Of a stretch of 64,000 nucleotides of DNA, positions 11,144 through 23,105 are shown in pieces (position 1 is the stretch's first letter; every line of letters starts with the position of its first letter). The translations under genes were made by a program, and so were the position numbers. This DNA comes from Anniella stebbinsi (lineage: Eukaryota > Chordata > Lepidosauria > Squamata > Anniellidae): contig JARDYH010000007.1 in the NCBI GenBank assembly GCA_029215795.1, positions 97,293,263-97,357,262 on the forward strand. Reading direction: 5' to 3'. The notes below the pieces were generated by a model. It was not told the DNA's origin and did not search any database. It worked only from the letters and a program-made list of their open reading frames with translations.

Positions 11144-11302
11144 CAGTAGCATGTGTGGTTTTACTGCTGATTAATTTTGTATTGTGTTTGGTGTGTGTGT
11201 GTGTGTGTGTGTGTGATATTTATTATTGTTTAGAAACTATTAGATTCTATGTTCACCGCTTTGATACCACTGTGGAAAGCGGTATATGTATTACATAAAT
11301 AA
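11144..11302 (+). mobile_element. Second LINE/SINE 3' tail following the L2 tail
   Basis: Contains (GT)n at 11,190-11,214 and then an ACCGCTTT/AAAGCGGT stem (11,255-11,283) followed by ATATGTATTACATAAATAAATA, the same layout as the L2 3' ends but with a different stem sequence. Probably the tail of another L2-related family or a SINE that borrowed it. Confidence 0.6.
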
Positions 11303-12418
11303 ATATAAAGTAAAAAGGCCAGCCATGTTTAGCAGTGTGTTTATTTGATTGGATCTGTACAATGAGATGAGATCAAATTGTTCTCCTGTCTGCCCTCTTT
11401 TCTACAGAGCCTTATGCAATTGAGATTACAAGGGTTTTTCTTTGTGTGTGCCAACCCAGGCAAACATTAGGGAAGCTGCTTTGTAAAACATGTTATCTGA
11501 TTTCTAATGGGATGTGTAGTGGAAAACAACATGCTAATTTTGAGGATGCTGCTGATTAGATGAAAATGATATTACATCAAAGTTGTCTCCGATTTATTAT
11601 GGAAAAGAAGGCAAGTGGAGTGCCGTCTTCTAGGATGCTTAATTAAAGCTTTCTCCACCTTCCAAGGTCCTGTATATTTGCTGGGACTGAAAAGAACAAC
11701 AGTGGATCGCTGTCTAGTCAAAGTGTCTCACCATACATTCCTTTCTGCCAATTCTGCCCTCATCTGGGAGGAATATAGCTGCTGTCCTGCACACATGGTG
11801 TGCCCAGAGCACACTGAGGGCCAAGGGCAGCAGAGCGGAAGGCAATGAGTGTATGTGAACATTGGTTCAAAGGAAGAAAGCGGGAGGACTCACTTGTCTG
11901 GAAAGGAAGCCAATGGGTTCCAGCATTTTTGTAAGGAGGGTGACTGGAAGGGATCCAAGCCAATGAACAGTCACTTTGTGGAGTGTCAGTCTCAGAGCCA
12001 CCCATAAGCTGAGTCTCAGATAGGACTGGGAGTGCCTCTTAGGAAGAGTTCATCTCGTAAAACATGGGAATAAAAGGCCAGAGAATTGCAACTGTCCCTG
12101 TGGTGAAGAACAGGGGCTGAGCAGAGTGCTCCTCAAAAGTCATTGTATGGCAAAGAGAAAGACACCAGCGCAGCCCACACCATGCAGGCATTCTTACTGG
12201 GCTGTTGGTAAGGTTGGTAATTTTGTGTAATGGTCTTGCTGGGAATCCTCTTCCATCTTGCCATTGCTTTTCATCTTGAAGCCTCTACATCTCTGAACTG
12301 TCTGCCCAATTTAAGTTTCAGGCAGAATCATCCCCAGAGCCCCCAAACAAGCATCTCAGAAATGGAAGAGGAAGGGGCAATGGGACACGGAGCCAAATCT
12401 CTGCCCAGTAACCTCTTG
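11303..12418. other. Unassigned stretch, 1.1 kb
   Basis: Single-copy-looking sequence with mixed composition. Small open frames show no recognisable motif. I see nothing I can name. Confidence 0.5.
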
Positions 12419-12695
12419 GAGCATCATCAGATGAGCATTTCATTGCACACTCATTACTGCCCACTTATGGAAGTTCGTGCGCCCTTTAGTCGACGTCTGG
12501 CTTCCGTGGTGCCTCCCACTCCTTCTTGCTTGTTTTCTGTCACAAAATGGACCCCTTTTAATCTCAACTTAAAAAAAAAAAAACAGAATGTGCCACCATT
12601 TCCAGCTGTGTGCAGGAAAAGCGGCGTGATAAAAACAGCCCTTGAATGGGCCACGTGGTCTTTGTTTACTTCCTCTTGCTTCTCCTGGTAGAAAT
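12419..12695 (-). repeat. MITE family C copy, one end missing
   Basis: Starts with GAGCATCATCAGATGAG and matches the reverse complement of 45,390-45,667: CATTGCAC, GCCACCATTTCCAGC, GTGTGCAGGAAAAGC, GGGCCACGTGG, GTTTACTTCCTCTT. The segment that forms the other terminus at 45,308 is absent. Contains an A12 run. Confidence 0.8.
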
Positions 12696-14180
12696 GTTAG
12701 TGTGTGTTGTGCAAATATTGGAGATCATTGTTGATCCTGAAGGGTCCTAGTAATGGAGATATATGATATGGGACAAATCCAACATTTATTTTGGGATGCA
12801 GGGGTATATTCATTGTAGTTCTTTATTAAGTTTACTGATTAAGCTTTGTCTGAACTTTCATGCAAATAAAGAACTGGGTACCAATTCCAGCCTTGTCAAT
12901 AGCAATGACTTGATTGAGCAGCATTTGGTATGGAGGGAATCCTGCAAGGGAAAAGGCTCAGCCCATGGAACCACACCTTTTCTGCAGCATTCGCCCCCCG
13001 AAAGGGAAAGGGGCATGTGGAGTTGCCAGCCAGTTACCCCAGCAGGGCTCCTAGGCCTTGAAAAGGGGCTTCACAGAGAGCAGGGTAGCAGGTACAATGT
13101 CTGTACCCTTATGTACCTTCACCTGTTGCATAATTGTCTGTCATGGAGCTCGTAAGGGTGCCTGAAACAAGGAGGTTAATAAGCCCCTGGAGCTGCGAGC
13201 CTTTGTGCCACTGCTACTGATGGCCTCCCTGATGGGCCTCCCTGGACGTCAGCACAGGACAAGCTCTGGAGACACACAGAGGAGACACACAGAGAGCATA
13301 CATATGCATTTGATCATCTTACAAATCACCCTGTCTGCCTACCAGGCACATGGGGTGACTCCAGGACCAATCGTCAGCAGCTGGAGCATGTTGGCCCTCG
13401 GCCTGGAGGTCAGGAGGTGAGTGAGAAGAGTACGTGAGGCTCCCTGGGTGCTCTGCCTATGCTCATGCCTTGGCTTCCTAACCCCATGAGGGAGGGGGGC
13501 CCAAGTGACTGTGATCGTACTTACTCCCTCCCCTGTAGGAGGTGCACAGGAATGGCTGAATTCGGATGACACGATAAGCAACGCAACTGATGGTTGTTTC
13601 CCTACCCCTCCGTTGCATATTGTGTCGTCCGAACCCAGCCTTTGAGTGTGCATGGTCCATGTGCTACACCATGCACCCAGGCCATGGCCTTGATAGGGAA
13701 CCCTGCTTGTGTGTGTTTGGTCAGCAGTGGCAATTGTTGGAGTGGAGTGCCTCACCTTTGCCAACAGGGAGCTTTTGTGCAGGTGCAGGGGCTGGGTGCG
13801 AGAATGTTTCCCCTGGGGGGGGGAGAGAGATTGTTAACATAGTTTGCACTTCCACAGAATTTAGATGCAGCAAAAAGGATGAAGTGACGTGGGAGGCAGC
13901 TGTAGCAGTTAAGCATTACAGCAGAGGTCTCCAATGCGGACCCACTGGACCCGCAAGGCCAGGCTGAGGTGCCCCTATTCCCCCTGCAAGTGAATGGAGC
14001 AATTCCTCTATGCATTAGCACAGAGGGGAAATGCTGCCCTCCCCCCCCCCCCAATGGCTAGAGGGTGGTGGTGGTGGTGGTGGTGGCATATGTGACATTT
14101 CACTGGCACAGCAGGGCTTCTGCTGACCCTCTAGCCCTCAGCTGATGGATCTCATGGATAGGATTGTGACCTCCAACTCT
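12696..14180. other. Unassigned stretch, 1.5 kb
   Basis: No gene or repeat identified with confidence. A C11 run at about 14,041 and a (GGT)n run at 14,065-14,088 are the only low-complexity features. Several open frames on both strands near 13,340-14,050 lack any motif or support. Confidence 0.5.
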
Positions 14181-14335
14181 CTTCAAGGTTTCTTTGCTTT
14201 GATTATTTTACAGAGTTGCTAGATAGACATCTATCAGGGATGCTGAACCAGACCAGTAGATTTCCTGCATCAGCAGGGGGCTGGGAGCGATAACTTTTGA
14301 GGTACCTCCCAACTCTAGGATTCGAGTAAACTTGC
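14180..14335 (+). mobile_element. Ancient CR1 3' end
   Basis: Degenerate match to the CR1 terminal region: TCAGGGATGCT, TTTCCTGCATCAGCAGGGGG, CTCCCAACTCTAGGATT. Much more diverged than CR1-b, so an older insertion. Confidence 0.6.
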
Positions 14336-14935
14336 TTCTAGTTTTTGAGGACACACCAAACAAAATGAGCATTTAAAAACAAAATGAAATAAAATAATTT
14401 TGGAAGGAAGTTTAGAAAGTTGAAAGTCCTCCTGGTTTTGGAAAGCCAAAAACCATCTTGCAGATTTGTATGCACAGTGGTATCGAAAACTTCCATGTAT
14501 CAAGATTTTCTTGTCAATGAACAGTAAAAATGGCACATTTCTTCCTCCTAGTTTTGGCTGGAAATAGTGAAAATGAAACCACTTGAGTTCATATGGTTAT
14601 CTGCCTCTTGGTGATCTCATTCCAGCTATTCTGTCTTCTTGAGCTACTGTCTTGGAATTAAGCTATTAATAATCTTGTTATATTTATTGAACTCCAGAGT
14701 TTCTCACATTCCCTCTGAAATGCTCATGTATAATATGGACTTGGCTTTTCTTCTAGCATGAATTATTTACTCAGCTTAAATGACCTGAGATATTCATTTC
14801 ATTTCACAATCACCATGGCCCTCATTCCATTGGTACCACCTTTTGGTGTCTGGGTCTAAGCAAGTCAGCACACTTTAGGATGGTTTTGGAACATGGTTGA
14901 ATTTACAAGACTTCTCAGGAAAACAGAATCTGCCT
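14336..14935. other. Unassigned stretch, 0.6 kb
   Basis: AT-rich, no open frame of interest, no repeat recognised. Confidence 0.5.
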
Positions 14936-15095
14936 TCTACTGTGTGAGGCCGTTGGTCCATCTAGCTCAGCATTGTCTACAGTGACTAGCAAGGGTCTTT
15001 CCTGGCCCTTCCAGGAATTGACCCTAGGACCCCCTACATGCAAAGCACCTGCTTTTCATGTCGATCTACCACTTAGCAATGCCCCCTTTTAGCGC
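14936..15095 (-). mobile_element. tRNA-Ala-derived SINE
   Basis: On the minus strand the head keeps the layout of tRNA-Ala(TGC): A box GCTAAGTGGTAGATC (from 15,077), GCTTTGCATG around the anticodon (15,046-15,037) and a B box GGGTCAATTCC (15,023-15,013). It is followed by a body that reads, on the plus strand, GGTCCATCTAGCTCAG and TTGTCTACAGTGACTAGCA, a block I associate with squamate SINEs. The body, the mismatches in the boxes and the lack of tRNA stem pairing say SINE and not a tRNA gene. The SINE family name is not certain. Confidence 0.75.
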
Positions 15096-15257
15096 CCTTT
15101 TCCTGGTAGTTAGCTTCTAGGTGCTCTGGCTCTCAAATGAATGGAAGTTACTCTTTCCCTTTGTAAAGTCATCATCCAGTCATTCCTGTGTCATATGGCT
15201 AAAGAGCAGGGAAAGAAATGCACCATTGTTCATGCTCAGGGTCTCTTTTGTCTTTGG

Positions 15258-15602
15258 CTGCCTCTACAAGAGGTATTTAAAGCTCTTTCAAGGCGCATTA
15301 AAAATTTTACCTCTACAAGAACGGAGCGTAAATCGGGCGTAGAGGTGCATTTTCTCTCTGATTATGCGCATTATCGAATGCGCGTTAAATAGCGAGTTTT
15401 ATTTTGCTCCAGCCGTTAAAGCGCATTTTGACTATGTGAACAAGTGATTCTACGCATGTCAACAGTTTAAATCGCGTTTCGGTCATCCAGTAATGCGCTT
15501 CACCGCCTCTCGTACAGAGGTATTAGGCATAAATGCACTTCTGCGAATATGCACATAATCGCCTAACCAGGCGTAAAGGCGAATTCTTGTAGATGAGGCC
15601 TT
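15258..15602 (+). repeat. MITE family A copy 2
   Basis: Begins GGCTGCCTCTACAAGAGG and ends CTTGTAGATGAGGCC. Closely parallel to copy 1 (GGCGCATTAAAA, ACCTCTACAAGAACGGAGCG, GATTATGCGCATTATCGAA). The flanks TTTGTCTT and TTTGTGTG agree at six of eight bases, which would fit a decayed 8-bp hAT target duplication but is weak on its own. Confidence 0.82.
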
Positions 15603-16529
15603 TGTGTGCTGTAGCAGAGCTCTTGGCATTGAAAGCAGATTCTAGGGCTGAATGTTAGTGAAGGCTCCATGAAAGTTCTGCCAGCCCCTCTCATTTCCTG
15701 AGGCTGGAACGATGGCAAGAGTGGGGCTGTACAAGAGTGTCTGCCTGGGACCGGGGGAGTGGGGAGATATGATATCATGTGACAGCATGTCTGTGGGAGA
15801 ACATGTTGTAGCTGTGTGTGTGTGATGGGAAGAAGCAGAGACTGCTCAAGTGTGCAGGGGGGAGGGTGTTGCCTCAGGCCCACTGGAACTCTTCTCCTTT
15901 CTCCTTCCCTCCAGCCCTTTCCTCAAGAGCCCTCGTTTTCACAGAGTAGCTGACGGGGGAGGTTCTCTTGCAAAATGGCTGGTGAAGGCTGGGTTCATCT
16001 GTCCCCTGCACTGAAGAGAGGGAGATGCGCCCATGGTCCCCTTTCCAGCATCGTTACAAGCGATGAGCTGCCTGCAGAGGTGAGAAGAGGAAAGCTGTGT
16101 GATCTTCTTCCCAGGGCTTGTCCTCACACACCTGCCCCAAGAGATTGGGGAGACAGGAGGTGATGGTGCCAGGACCATCATGACACTGCTGCCCCCAAAG
16201 ACTTGAGATGCGTCTTTGTTTGGTACCTGTTCTTTCTAGAACATGTGGTCACACCGCAGCTAGGCACAGATGGTGGGCTACTCTGGGCCTTTCCTGCTTC
16301 ATTCCAGGAGCCCCTTCTCAGACCCCAGCCCTTTCTACAAAGTGGAAAGCCTTCAAGGAGCAGCCTCACACATCGTTATCTCTCCAAGAGCTCATGCTGG
16401 GCAAATTGCCTGCATGAGCTCTGTGAATGATGAGGCTTTTTTAGAGGGTGTGCTGGCCCAGTGCTGGAACTGGGCCAGAGCTCAAGGGCCTGAGGCTCGG
16501 GTGGGGATGGGGGTGGGGGGGTCTCCAGT
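15603..16529. other. Unassigned stretch, 0.9 kb
   Basis: No gene found. Overlapping open frames on both strands between 15,940 and 16,540 have no supporting motif. Confidence 0.5.
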
Positions 16530-17235
16530 GTCTTGGGCTTGAGGGTTTCTGGTTCAGCAGCAGTACTCGGGCCAGATACCGGTGCTGCTGGTTTCTCAGC
16601 TTCAGAGTCCAAGTCAAGCTCCTCTGCAGTCACAGAGAATGCATGTCTTGAGGAAGAAGGGCATCACTCCATGGAAGAAGGAAATGATCCCTTAAAAGAG
16701 ACGGATTCCTCGGAAGATAAGCAAATATCCTCTCGCACTGAGGATGTGCCTCTGGGGGGAGAGGGGCATGTGGTAGGGGGAGATTAGATCATTAGACACA
16801 TTGACAGCTGGATTTGTGATGGATGAGTAGACTGCCTGGTGCGAAGGTTGTGGCTATCACATGATGTCTAGATAGCATAGTAGACAGTACTGGGGCAGAG
16901 ACAGTTGTCATGGATCATGTTGGTACCAACAATGTGGAGAGATGTAGTCATGAGGTCCTGGAAGCCAAATTTAGGTTGCTAGGCAGGAAATTGAAATCCA
17001 GGACCACCAAGGTGGCTTTCTCTGAAATGCTACCAGTTCCACATGCAGGGCCAGCTAGACAGGTGCAACTGAGAAGTCTCAATGCGTGGATGAGATGGTG
17101 GTGAAGGGAGGAGGGATTCAGATTTGTTAGGCACTGGGGAACATTTTGGGACAAGCTGGGCCTGTACAAGAGGGACAGGGTCCACTTAAACCAAAATGGA
17201 ACCAGACAGCTGGCGCTAAACAAAAGAAATTAATT
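16530..17235 (+). pseudogene. Esterase-type LINE ORF1 fragment (CR1/L3-like)
   Basis: A Ser/Glu-rich leader (16,533-16,787) is followed by an SGNH-like stretch: DHVGTNNVERCSHEVLEAKF at 16,912 (block III, compare HVGTND of CR1-b), LGRKLKSR, then DRVHLNQNG at about 17,175 (block V Asp and His). It is split by frameshifts and a stop near 17,100. The sequence is clearly different from CR1-b ORF1, so it comes from another CR1-group lineage that shares the ORF1 esterase. The RT part is absent. Confidence 0.7.
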
Positions 17236-19139
17236 GCTATTACATTTTGAGCTTTGAACTTTTTCGAACTTTCAATTTTTTCTGCATGTCTACACTGCTC
17301 AAGCTTCAGTTTAAAACAGAAATGAGCAAAATTGATCTGGTAGATCTTAAATAATAAGCCTTACGCTACTGTGTCCTTATATAATATAATGCTTTTTTGT
17401 ACATCCCCCCCCCCACTGCATGAAGATATGTGTTTCCCTTTATATACACATTTTTAGATGCATTTTTTTTGTTCTGAGAATTGCATTGCAAAATTTTGAG
17501 AAATGAGAATTCTGGTTTGCATATTGATTAGGGAAGTGCAGATTTGTTAAGCTCTTATCAAAATGTGAACCGGATGAAATTCTCTCTCATCCCTAGCTAA
17601 AGATTTCCTTTCCCCATCAAGAGCCCTGGTTTTGTTACACCGAATTACCCTTATTGCTGATTTGCTTGCTTGAGGTAGGAGTAGCTTTCAACTTATGAGA
17701 GGATCCATTTCTGACTGATGGTGGGGCAAAGGGTAGAAGAAAGTGTACATCTATTTTAAGCATTTGTGCATAGTGTCATTTTTTCCCCTTTTGTATTCCA
17801 CTATAATTCAGTTGTCGGGGCAGAGTGGGGGGAAACAAAAGTTAAAATGTAAATTCCTTGAAAAAAATGGAAAGTGGCACACAATACTCATGCTCAAAAT
17901 AGGACTGATTTTGTGGTGGCATCTGCCCAGTTTTGCTTTGCTCTTTCTGTTCAAGGGCTTCCTCCCCCCAATAGGTTGCCACTGAGGGTCATTTCCACAC
18001 CTGAAACCTGGGGGGGGGGGTGACTGCAGCTCAGTCCTCATGGCTTGTGCTCCCCCTTTCCCAGAGCAGCAGTGACAGGGTGATTAAAGTGCGAACATTC
18101 ACACTGCGCACCCCACCTCCCTTTTTAGACCAAACCAAAATATACACACCAGACACTTCATTTCAAGTGTGACTGCATGTTCTTATCACATTGCTTAACA
18201 GGGAAGCACTTGCAGGGGGAGCGTGAAGAACAGCTGAGGAGGCAGCAGGGCCCTTCACAGCCCATGCAGGGAGGAGCAGAGGCCCTGCTGGGCCTTCCCT
18301 GTGGTGGGACCAGATGTAGGAGTTGTGTGTGCAGAATGGGGAGGGATGGGGGGTGGCAGCTTCCCCCCCCCATGCCCTGCAGCCTTGGAGAGTCCTAGGG
18401 GTAGCCCAGGCTGGACAGAAATCCCTTCATCCAGAATGGATTTGCACTCCCAGGAAGGGAGAAGCCACCAGATGGTAGAAAGGCATGTTTCCGTGCTTCC
18501 TTGAAGTATGATGACCAAATGCTCTTTCCTATCACTCTGTGGGTCTCTGGAATGCAAATGTTCATGTTTCTATGCAAAGAAATTACTTCTTATATTTCTC
18601 CTCCCCCCCCGAATGTCAAAATGTTTTGAAAATGCTATCATGCAGTTTTAACATTTTATGTATATAAAGTGTCAAAGTTTTCCAAACACTAATTCCTATT
18701 TTTCATTTCAGAATGCAGGGAAGCTTGCGAGGGGCAAGGAAACCTGCGACAAGGCTTCTTTTGCCCAGTGCTCTTGCTGGGCCGCTTTGTGCTGCCCGCC
18801 GGCTGCTGCTGCTGACCCGTCCCTCCATCCTGCAAGGCCAGAGTGGCTGCTGGTGCAGGTGGAGGCCAAGGCAGCTGGCCAGCCAGAAGGGGAAACACCA
18901 GGGCCAGGAGCCCGGCCACGCTGGGTGTGGAGCGGCGTGCTGCACAGAAGATGACACATGTTCATTATACACATAAACAAGCACAACCCTCCTTAGGCTG
19001 GACATAGACTCTCCAAGGGCTCGCAGGGATCCATCACATTCCGTTGTATGGAAAAGGCCACATTTCCCAACCACAGAGTATGAAGGAATTGCACACCCAG
19101 CTACAATAGAGAATGCAGCCCTGTCTGTCCATCTGTTCA
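17236..19139. other. Unassigned stretch, 1.9 kb
   Basis: AT-rich to 17,700, then GC-rich from about 18,000. Runs of C/G at 17,406, 18,010, 18,363 and 18,603. Frames at 18,658-18,976 start after a pyrimidine tract plus CAG (18,712), but show no convincing homology. Nothing named. Confidence 0.5.
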
Positions 19140-20400
19140 CCAAAACGGGAGCCATCACCTGCAGGAGAGGGAGGCCTACTGTCTGGAGAGGAGGGAGAGA
19201 GGGAGGGAGGCAGGGCCAGCTGCTTGCACGCATGTGCCTGGGAGGGAGGACACAAGGCCAAGTGGGGGGATTTGAAGGGGGGCCCAATCAGTGTAGTGAT
19301 GGGTAGAGGGAGATATGGCATTGTGAGGAGGACTTGCCAGGTAAGGGGAACACGGACCAGACAGTTAACGCCTGTGCCTGGTTCCAGTCCCCCCCACATC
19401 CACATCCACAACATTGTTGGTTGCCCTATCAGTCAGCCCTCGGGCCTCCGGGAGCTGCTTTTAAATGCCAGATCGGTGCAAAATAAGACCCCTCTTATCC
19501 ATGATTTAATAGTGGATGAGGCGGCCGACCTGGCTTACATTACCAAGACCTTGGTGGGTGAGAAGGGAGGAGTCAGTCTCTCTCAGTTATGCCCACCAGG
19601 GTAGATTTGAGGGCCATGTGTGTGTGTTTGCTGTGGTCTATAGGAACTCCATCCCCCTCTGCAGGCTCCCTGTCCATGTGACTACTGGAGTGTTTGCACC
19701 TTGTGTTGGGCCAACAGGACAGATTAGGGATTCTATTGGTGTACCGGCCACCCCGCTTCTCAACAGACTCCCTAGGTGAGCTGACAGAAGTGGTCTCGGG
19801 TGCACTGTTGAGGCCCCCCAGACTGTTGGTTCTGGGGGATGTCGACATTCATGCCAAGGGAACTTTATCTGGGGCGGCTCAGGATTTCATGGTTTCCATG
19901 ACAACCATGAGACTGTCCCAACATGCCACTGGCCTGATGCATGTAGCAGGGCATACTCTAGACCTGATTTTTTTCAACTGGACATGGAGACGGTGATCTG
20001 AAAGTGGGGGACTTTACATCAACCCCTTTGTCATGGTCAGATCACCACCTACTGAGGTTTAGACTTACAGCCCCCAGAGGCTAATGGATCCGGATGGTTT
20101 CCAGAGGGCTCTGGGGAGTTTTCCAGCTAATAGGGTTGGCTCTCTTGACCCTGGTTGATCTGTGGAATGCAGAAATGACCCAGGTGGTTGACACGATTGC
20201 TCCTGAGCACCCTCTCCTGTGTATAGCTCGTACGGCTCCATGGTATACCCCGGAGCTGAGAGTGATGAAACAAAACAGGAGACGGCTTGAGGGCAGATGG
20301 AGATGAACTCCTGATGGATGCAATCAAACACTGGTAAGTGCCTATAGTAAGCTGTATTCAGGGGTAGTGAAGGCAGCAAAATACTTTGCTGCCACTAACA
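19140..20400 (+). mobile_element. L2 LINE 5' half (L2-B)
   Basis: Sister of L2-C: 5' UTR box (CCATCACCTGCAGGAGAGG at 19,153), a start ATG at 19,232 reading MCLGGRTQG, then endonuclease motifs LLLNARSVQNK (19,459), ITKTLV where the catalytic Glu of TETWV is lost, the RPPR block at about 19,746 and GDVDIHAKG at 19,837. There is a 1-bp frameshift near 19,285 and others later. The copy stops at about 20,400 in a C-run and (TA)n, so the RT and 3' end are missing. Confidence 0.85.
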
Positions 20401-20407
20401 CCCCCCC

Positions 20408-20443
<36 letters not shown>
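20400..20443. repeat. C-run plus (TA)n microsatellite
   Basis: About 9 C followed by about 16 TA units; it terminates the L2-B homology. Confidence 0.95.
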
Positions 20444-20445
<2 letters not shown>

Positions 20446-21833
20446 TGTATAACTTGTATTTTCATTCGTTCATTAAATAATGGGATCTTACTTAGGCTGT
20501 CCTACTGGAAATGTTCTACAAGTATATTGGTGATAGACTAATAATTATAATTCTTTCTTTTAGTGATCTTGTTATATTATTATAATATATTATTATGTAT
20601 GTACTTTTGCTGCTATTTTCAAAACTTTATTTCAAAATAAAATAAAATTTCATGCTAAATAAGGAAAACAAAGCTTGCTGACTTATACTCTGACGTTTTG
20701 GCTATTCTGAAGAAAGATATTGCCTTGTCAATGTTTTTAGAAAGGAAAAAATTCTAAGGGCCAAACAATGCCAAACATTTTACGAATAGGACAATTCACT
20801 TTAAAGCTCCCCCCGGCCTTTTTCATTGTAAAAACATGAGTTATCTGTTACGTTTTGGACACAAGCCTGGACCTTTGAGAAAGCATGAATCACATGGTGT
20901 AGCACTACTCCTTCTGCTTCTTGTAAACCCTCTGAAAATGGTGGTGGTGCCAATAGTGATATTACCTGGCTGTAGTTTGAGAGCAATAAACTGGAATTGT
21001 ATCTCGCAGGTGGCAACTTTCCTTCATCATCAGTTGTCACAGACACAGTCTTCATACTGAAATAATTTCCATCTTGTTTGGGTTCATCTACTTCCCTAGT
21101 TAGTGTATTGTCTGAGCCAGACTGCAAAAGCCCCTTTTTTGTTTTGAAAATGGGAGGACTGATTGGGATCTTTTAGCTTCGTTTAGGGTGCAACCCTCTG
21201 CTTACTGAAGAAGACTCTGCTGTTGGGGCCCTCCCAATAGCAGATGCCCGGCAGAGCAGAAGGAGTGATGGAAGTGATCTTTGCCTCACCATCCTTCTTT
21301 TTGTAGCTTTTCTCACTAGTTTGTCAATGCCTGTAGTGGATTCATGGGCATGGGGATGAGAGCTGGGAGGCTTGAGGACTCTGTGTATCCCTGGCATGTA
21401 CGCCCCTCCCATTTCCTCTTTTGCAACCTCACCCAAGGTCGGACGGAAACAAGCCCCATCTGGATTCCCCCTTCTGACGTTGTCACAGTGTCTATGGCTT
21501 TGGAGGGAGAACTCCAAAAAATTGGGCTCACCTGCCTCTGGAGGCACACGCCAAGAGGCCCTCACAGACCTTTTGCCCAGCTCAGGTTTGCCTGACATTT
21601 AAGGAAGAAGAGGGGCCCCATTCCATTGTCTGGGTGACAACAAGAAGTTCAACTATTAATTGGCAGAAAAGTCCAAAGTGGATCTGTGTGGTGGTGATGA
21701 GAATCCAGTGCTTTACACAGCATGGAAGTGCGTTTGTTTTAAGCAGGTAAGAAGCCCTGTTCTCTCTGCCAAATCCAGAGAACAAGACTAGCCTGGCCTC
21801 CAGGCCAGCGGCAGTGGCTGCAAAGGTGACCTA
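20444..21833. other. Unassigned stretch, 1.4 kb, with two minus-strand open frames
   Basis: 20,444-20,760 is AT-rich. Minus-strand frames of 141 codons (21,598-21,173) and 108 codons (21,127-20,801) lie head to tail. They are not low-complexity and do not match any LINE or MITE family here. I do not recognise the products, and neither carries a motif I can name. They may be chance, or relics of an unrecognised element. Confidence 0.4.
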
Positions 21834-22324
21834 GGCTGTTTCTACACTGGCCATTTTCTGTGGGATAGCCCCTGGGTCATCACTGTGAGTCCAAATGATG
21901 CACAGGGAGTCCCAGGGGTGGGGGGATGGGCACGGGTTTCCCCCCAGGATACGGGATCTCAGGGGAAACCGGAATCTCCTCATGGTCCCGGGAATGGCCT
22001 GAGACTGCGGGAGATGTGGCTGCCCGTCCCAGCTGCGCTTAATCCGTGCCCATCAGGGAAGGGGGGGAGCCAGTCCGCCATCCCCTGGATGGTGGGGGTA
22101 GCCCCCCCCAATTTCACATGCAATTTTTTAAAAAACTTACCTTCAGTGATGGAGCGCAAGAGCGCTCTTCCCAAGGCCTGAAGAAAAAATGGCGGCCATG
22201 ATGGCATGACGGCTCAGGAGGAAGCCGGGACATCATGCCCATGATGTGGATTCAAGAGACGATCCTGGAAGCAGGTGCTTCCAGGATCGCCGTCCCTCTA
22301 CACCCATGTCATGTAGAAACAGCC
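21834..22324. repeat. MITE family E, 491 bp
   Basis: Bounded by GGCTGTTTCTACA at 21,834 and its complement TGTAGAAACAGCC at 22,312-22,324, a perfect 13-bp terminal inverted repeat. It is non-coding and GC-rich, and carries a perfect 14-bp internal palindrome at 22,260-22,289 close to the right end. No exact target duplication is left (flanks GTGACCTA and GAAGTGAA). The TIR and size suggest a non-autonomous DNA transposon. Confidence 0.78.
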
Positions 22325-23105
22325 GAAGTGAATGTGGGTGAAGCGCTTGCAATGTGAAAGGATTCCAATTTTCACTTGCCTTTTCCTGACTGTCTGCCAA
22401 ATGAAATAACTCAGCAGACAGACACCTCGAGTCCTCTCTGAACATCTGTCCAGACCCAGAAGGGTCACCTGGACAAAGCCAAAAGCCACTGAGAGGTTTT
22501 AGAAGAGAAGCTGAGCAAGACTAACGGCAGGAGAAGCACCATATGAAATGCTCGGCAAGCAAGCTGCAGACATCCCAAGGGCCCCCTGAAGCAGGAACCC
22601 TTCACCCCTGCTGCCCAGGAGCAAGTGGGTCATTGCAGAGCCCCTTGTTCCTGACCCAAAGAGAGCTGGAGAGATTCATGGGGAGGAGCTGAGTGGCTGC
22701 CCAAGCACGTAGGGAAAGCTTCTTGTCAAAGTCTGTCCTCCGCGTACCTCATGGCTGTGATTGCAGAGACAGGTTGTAGAATATGTTCCTCTCATCACCA
22801 AGATGGGCTCCCTGCTGGGTGTAATCAAGACCATCAGCTCACAGCATCAGTCCGTGCAAGTTCCAGGGGGATCCTGGGACTGCTTTGTTGAGTGATACGA
22901 AATGCAGATCCAAGCTCCTTGTTTGGTGCAGCCATCAACTTTGGGCTTCCCACTTTCAGTCACTTTCGCTAGCGCTTGGAAAGCGGCATTCCATTTTTCA
23001 TCTTGGTAACATGGCAGAGCTATTAAAGTATAGCAACTAAAACCAAGGGCTTTATCACATCTACTATTCCCCCCCCCCCCCAGGTTGCTTCTGTGGCTTC
23101 CCCCT
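22325..23105. other. Unassigned stretch, 0.8 kb
   Basis: No gene or repeat named. A C11-12 run lies at about 23,070. Confidence 0.5.

Noticed and set aside
15005..15095. tRNA-Ala gene on the minus strand
   Set aside because: A and B boxes are degenerate, stems do not pair properly, and the sequence continues into a SINE body. It is a tRNA-derived SINE.
16376..16633. Minus-strand Pro/Glu-rich frame that resembles a regulatory protein segment
   Set aside because: The plus strand here carries the leader of a LINE ORF1 fragment, which explains the composition better.
18700..18976. Splice-acceptor-like TTTTTCATTTCAG followed by a short CREAC-type peptide that recalls acyl-CoA oxidases
   Set aside because: Only about five residues fit (CREAC, then EGQGN against the usual GGHGY). 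The following codons show no similarity in any frame and no splice donor of a sensible exon was found.
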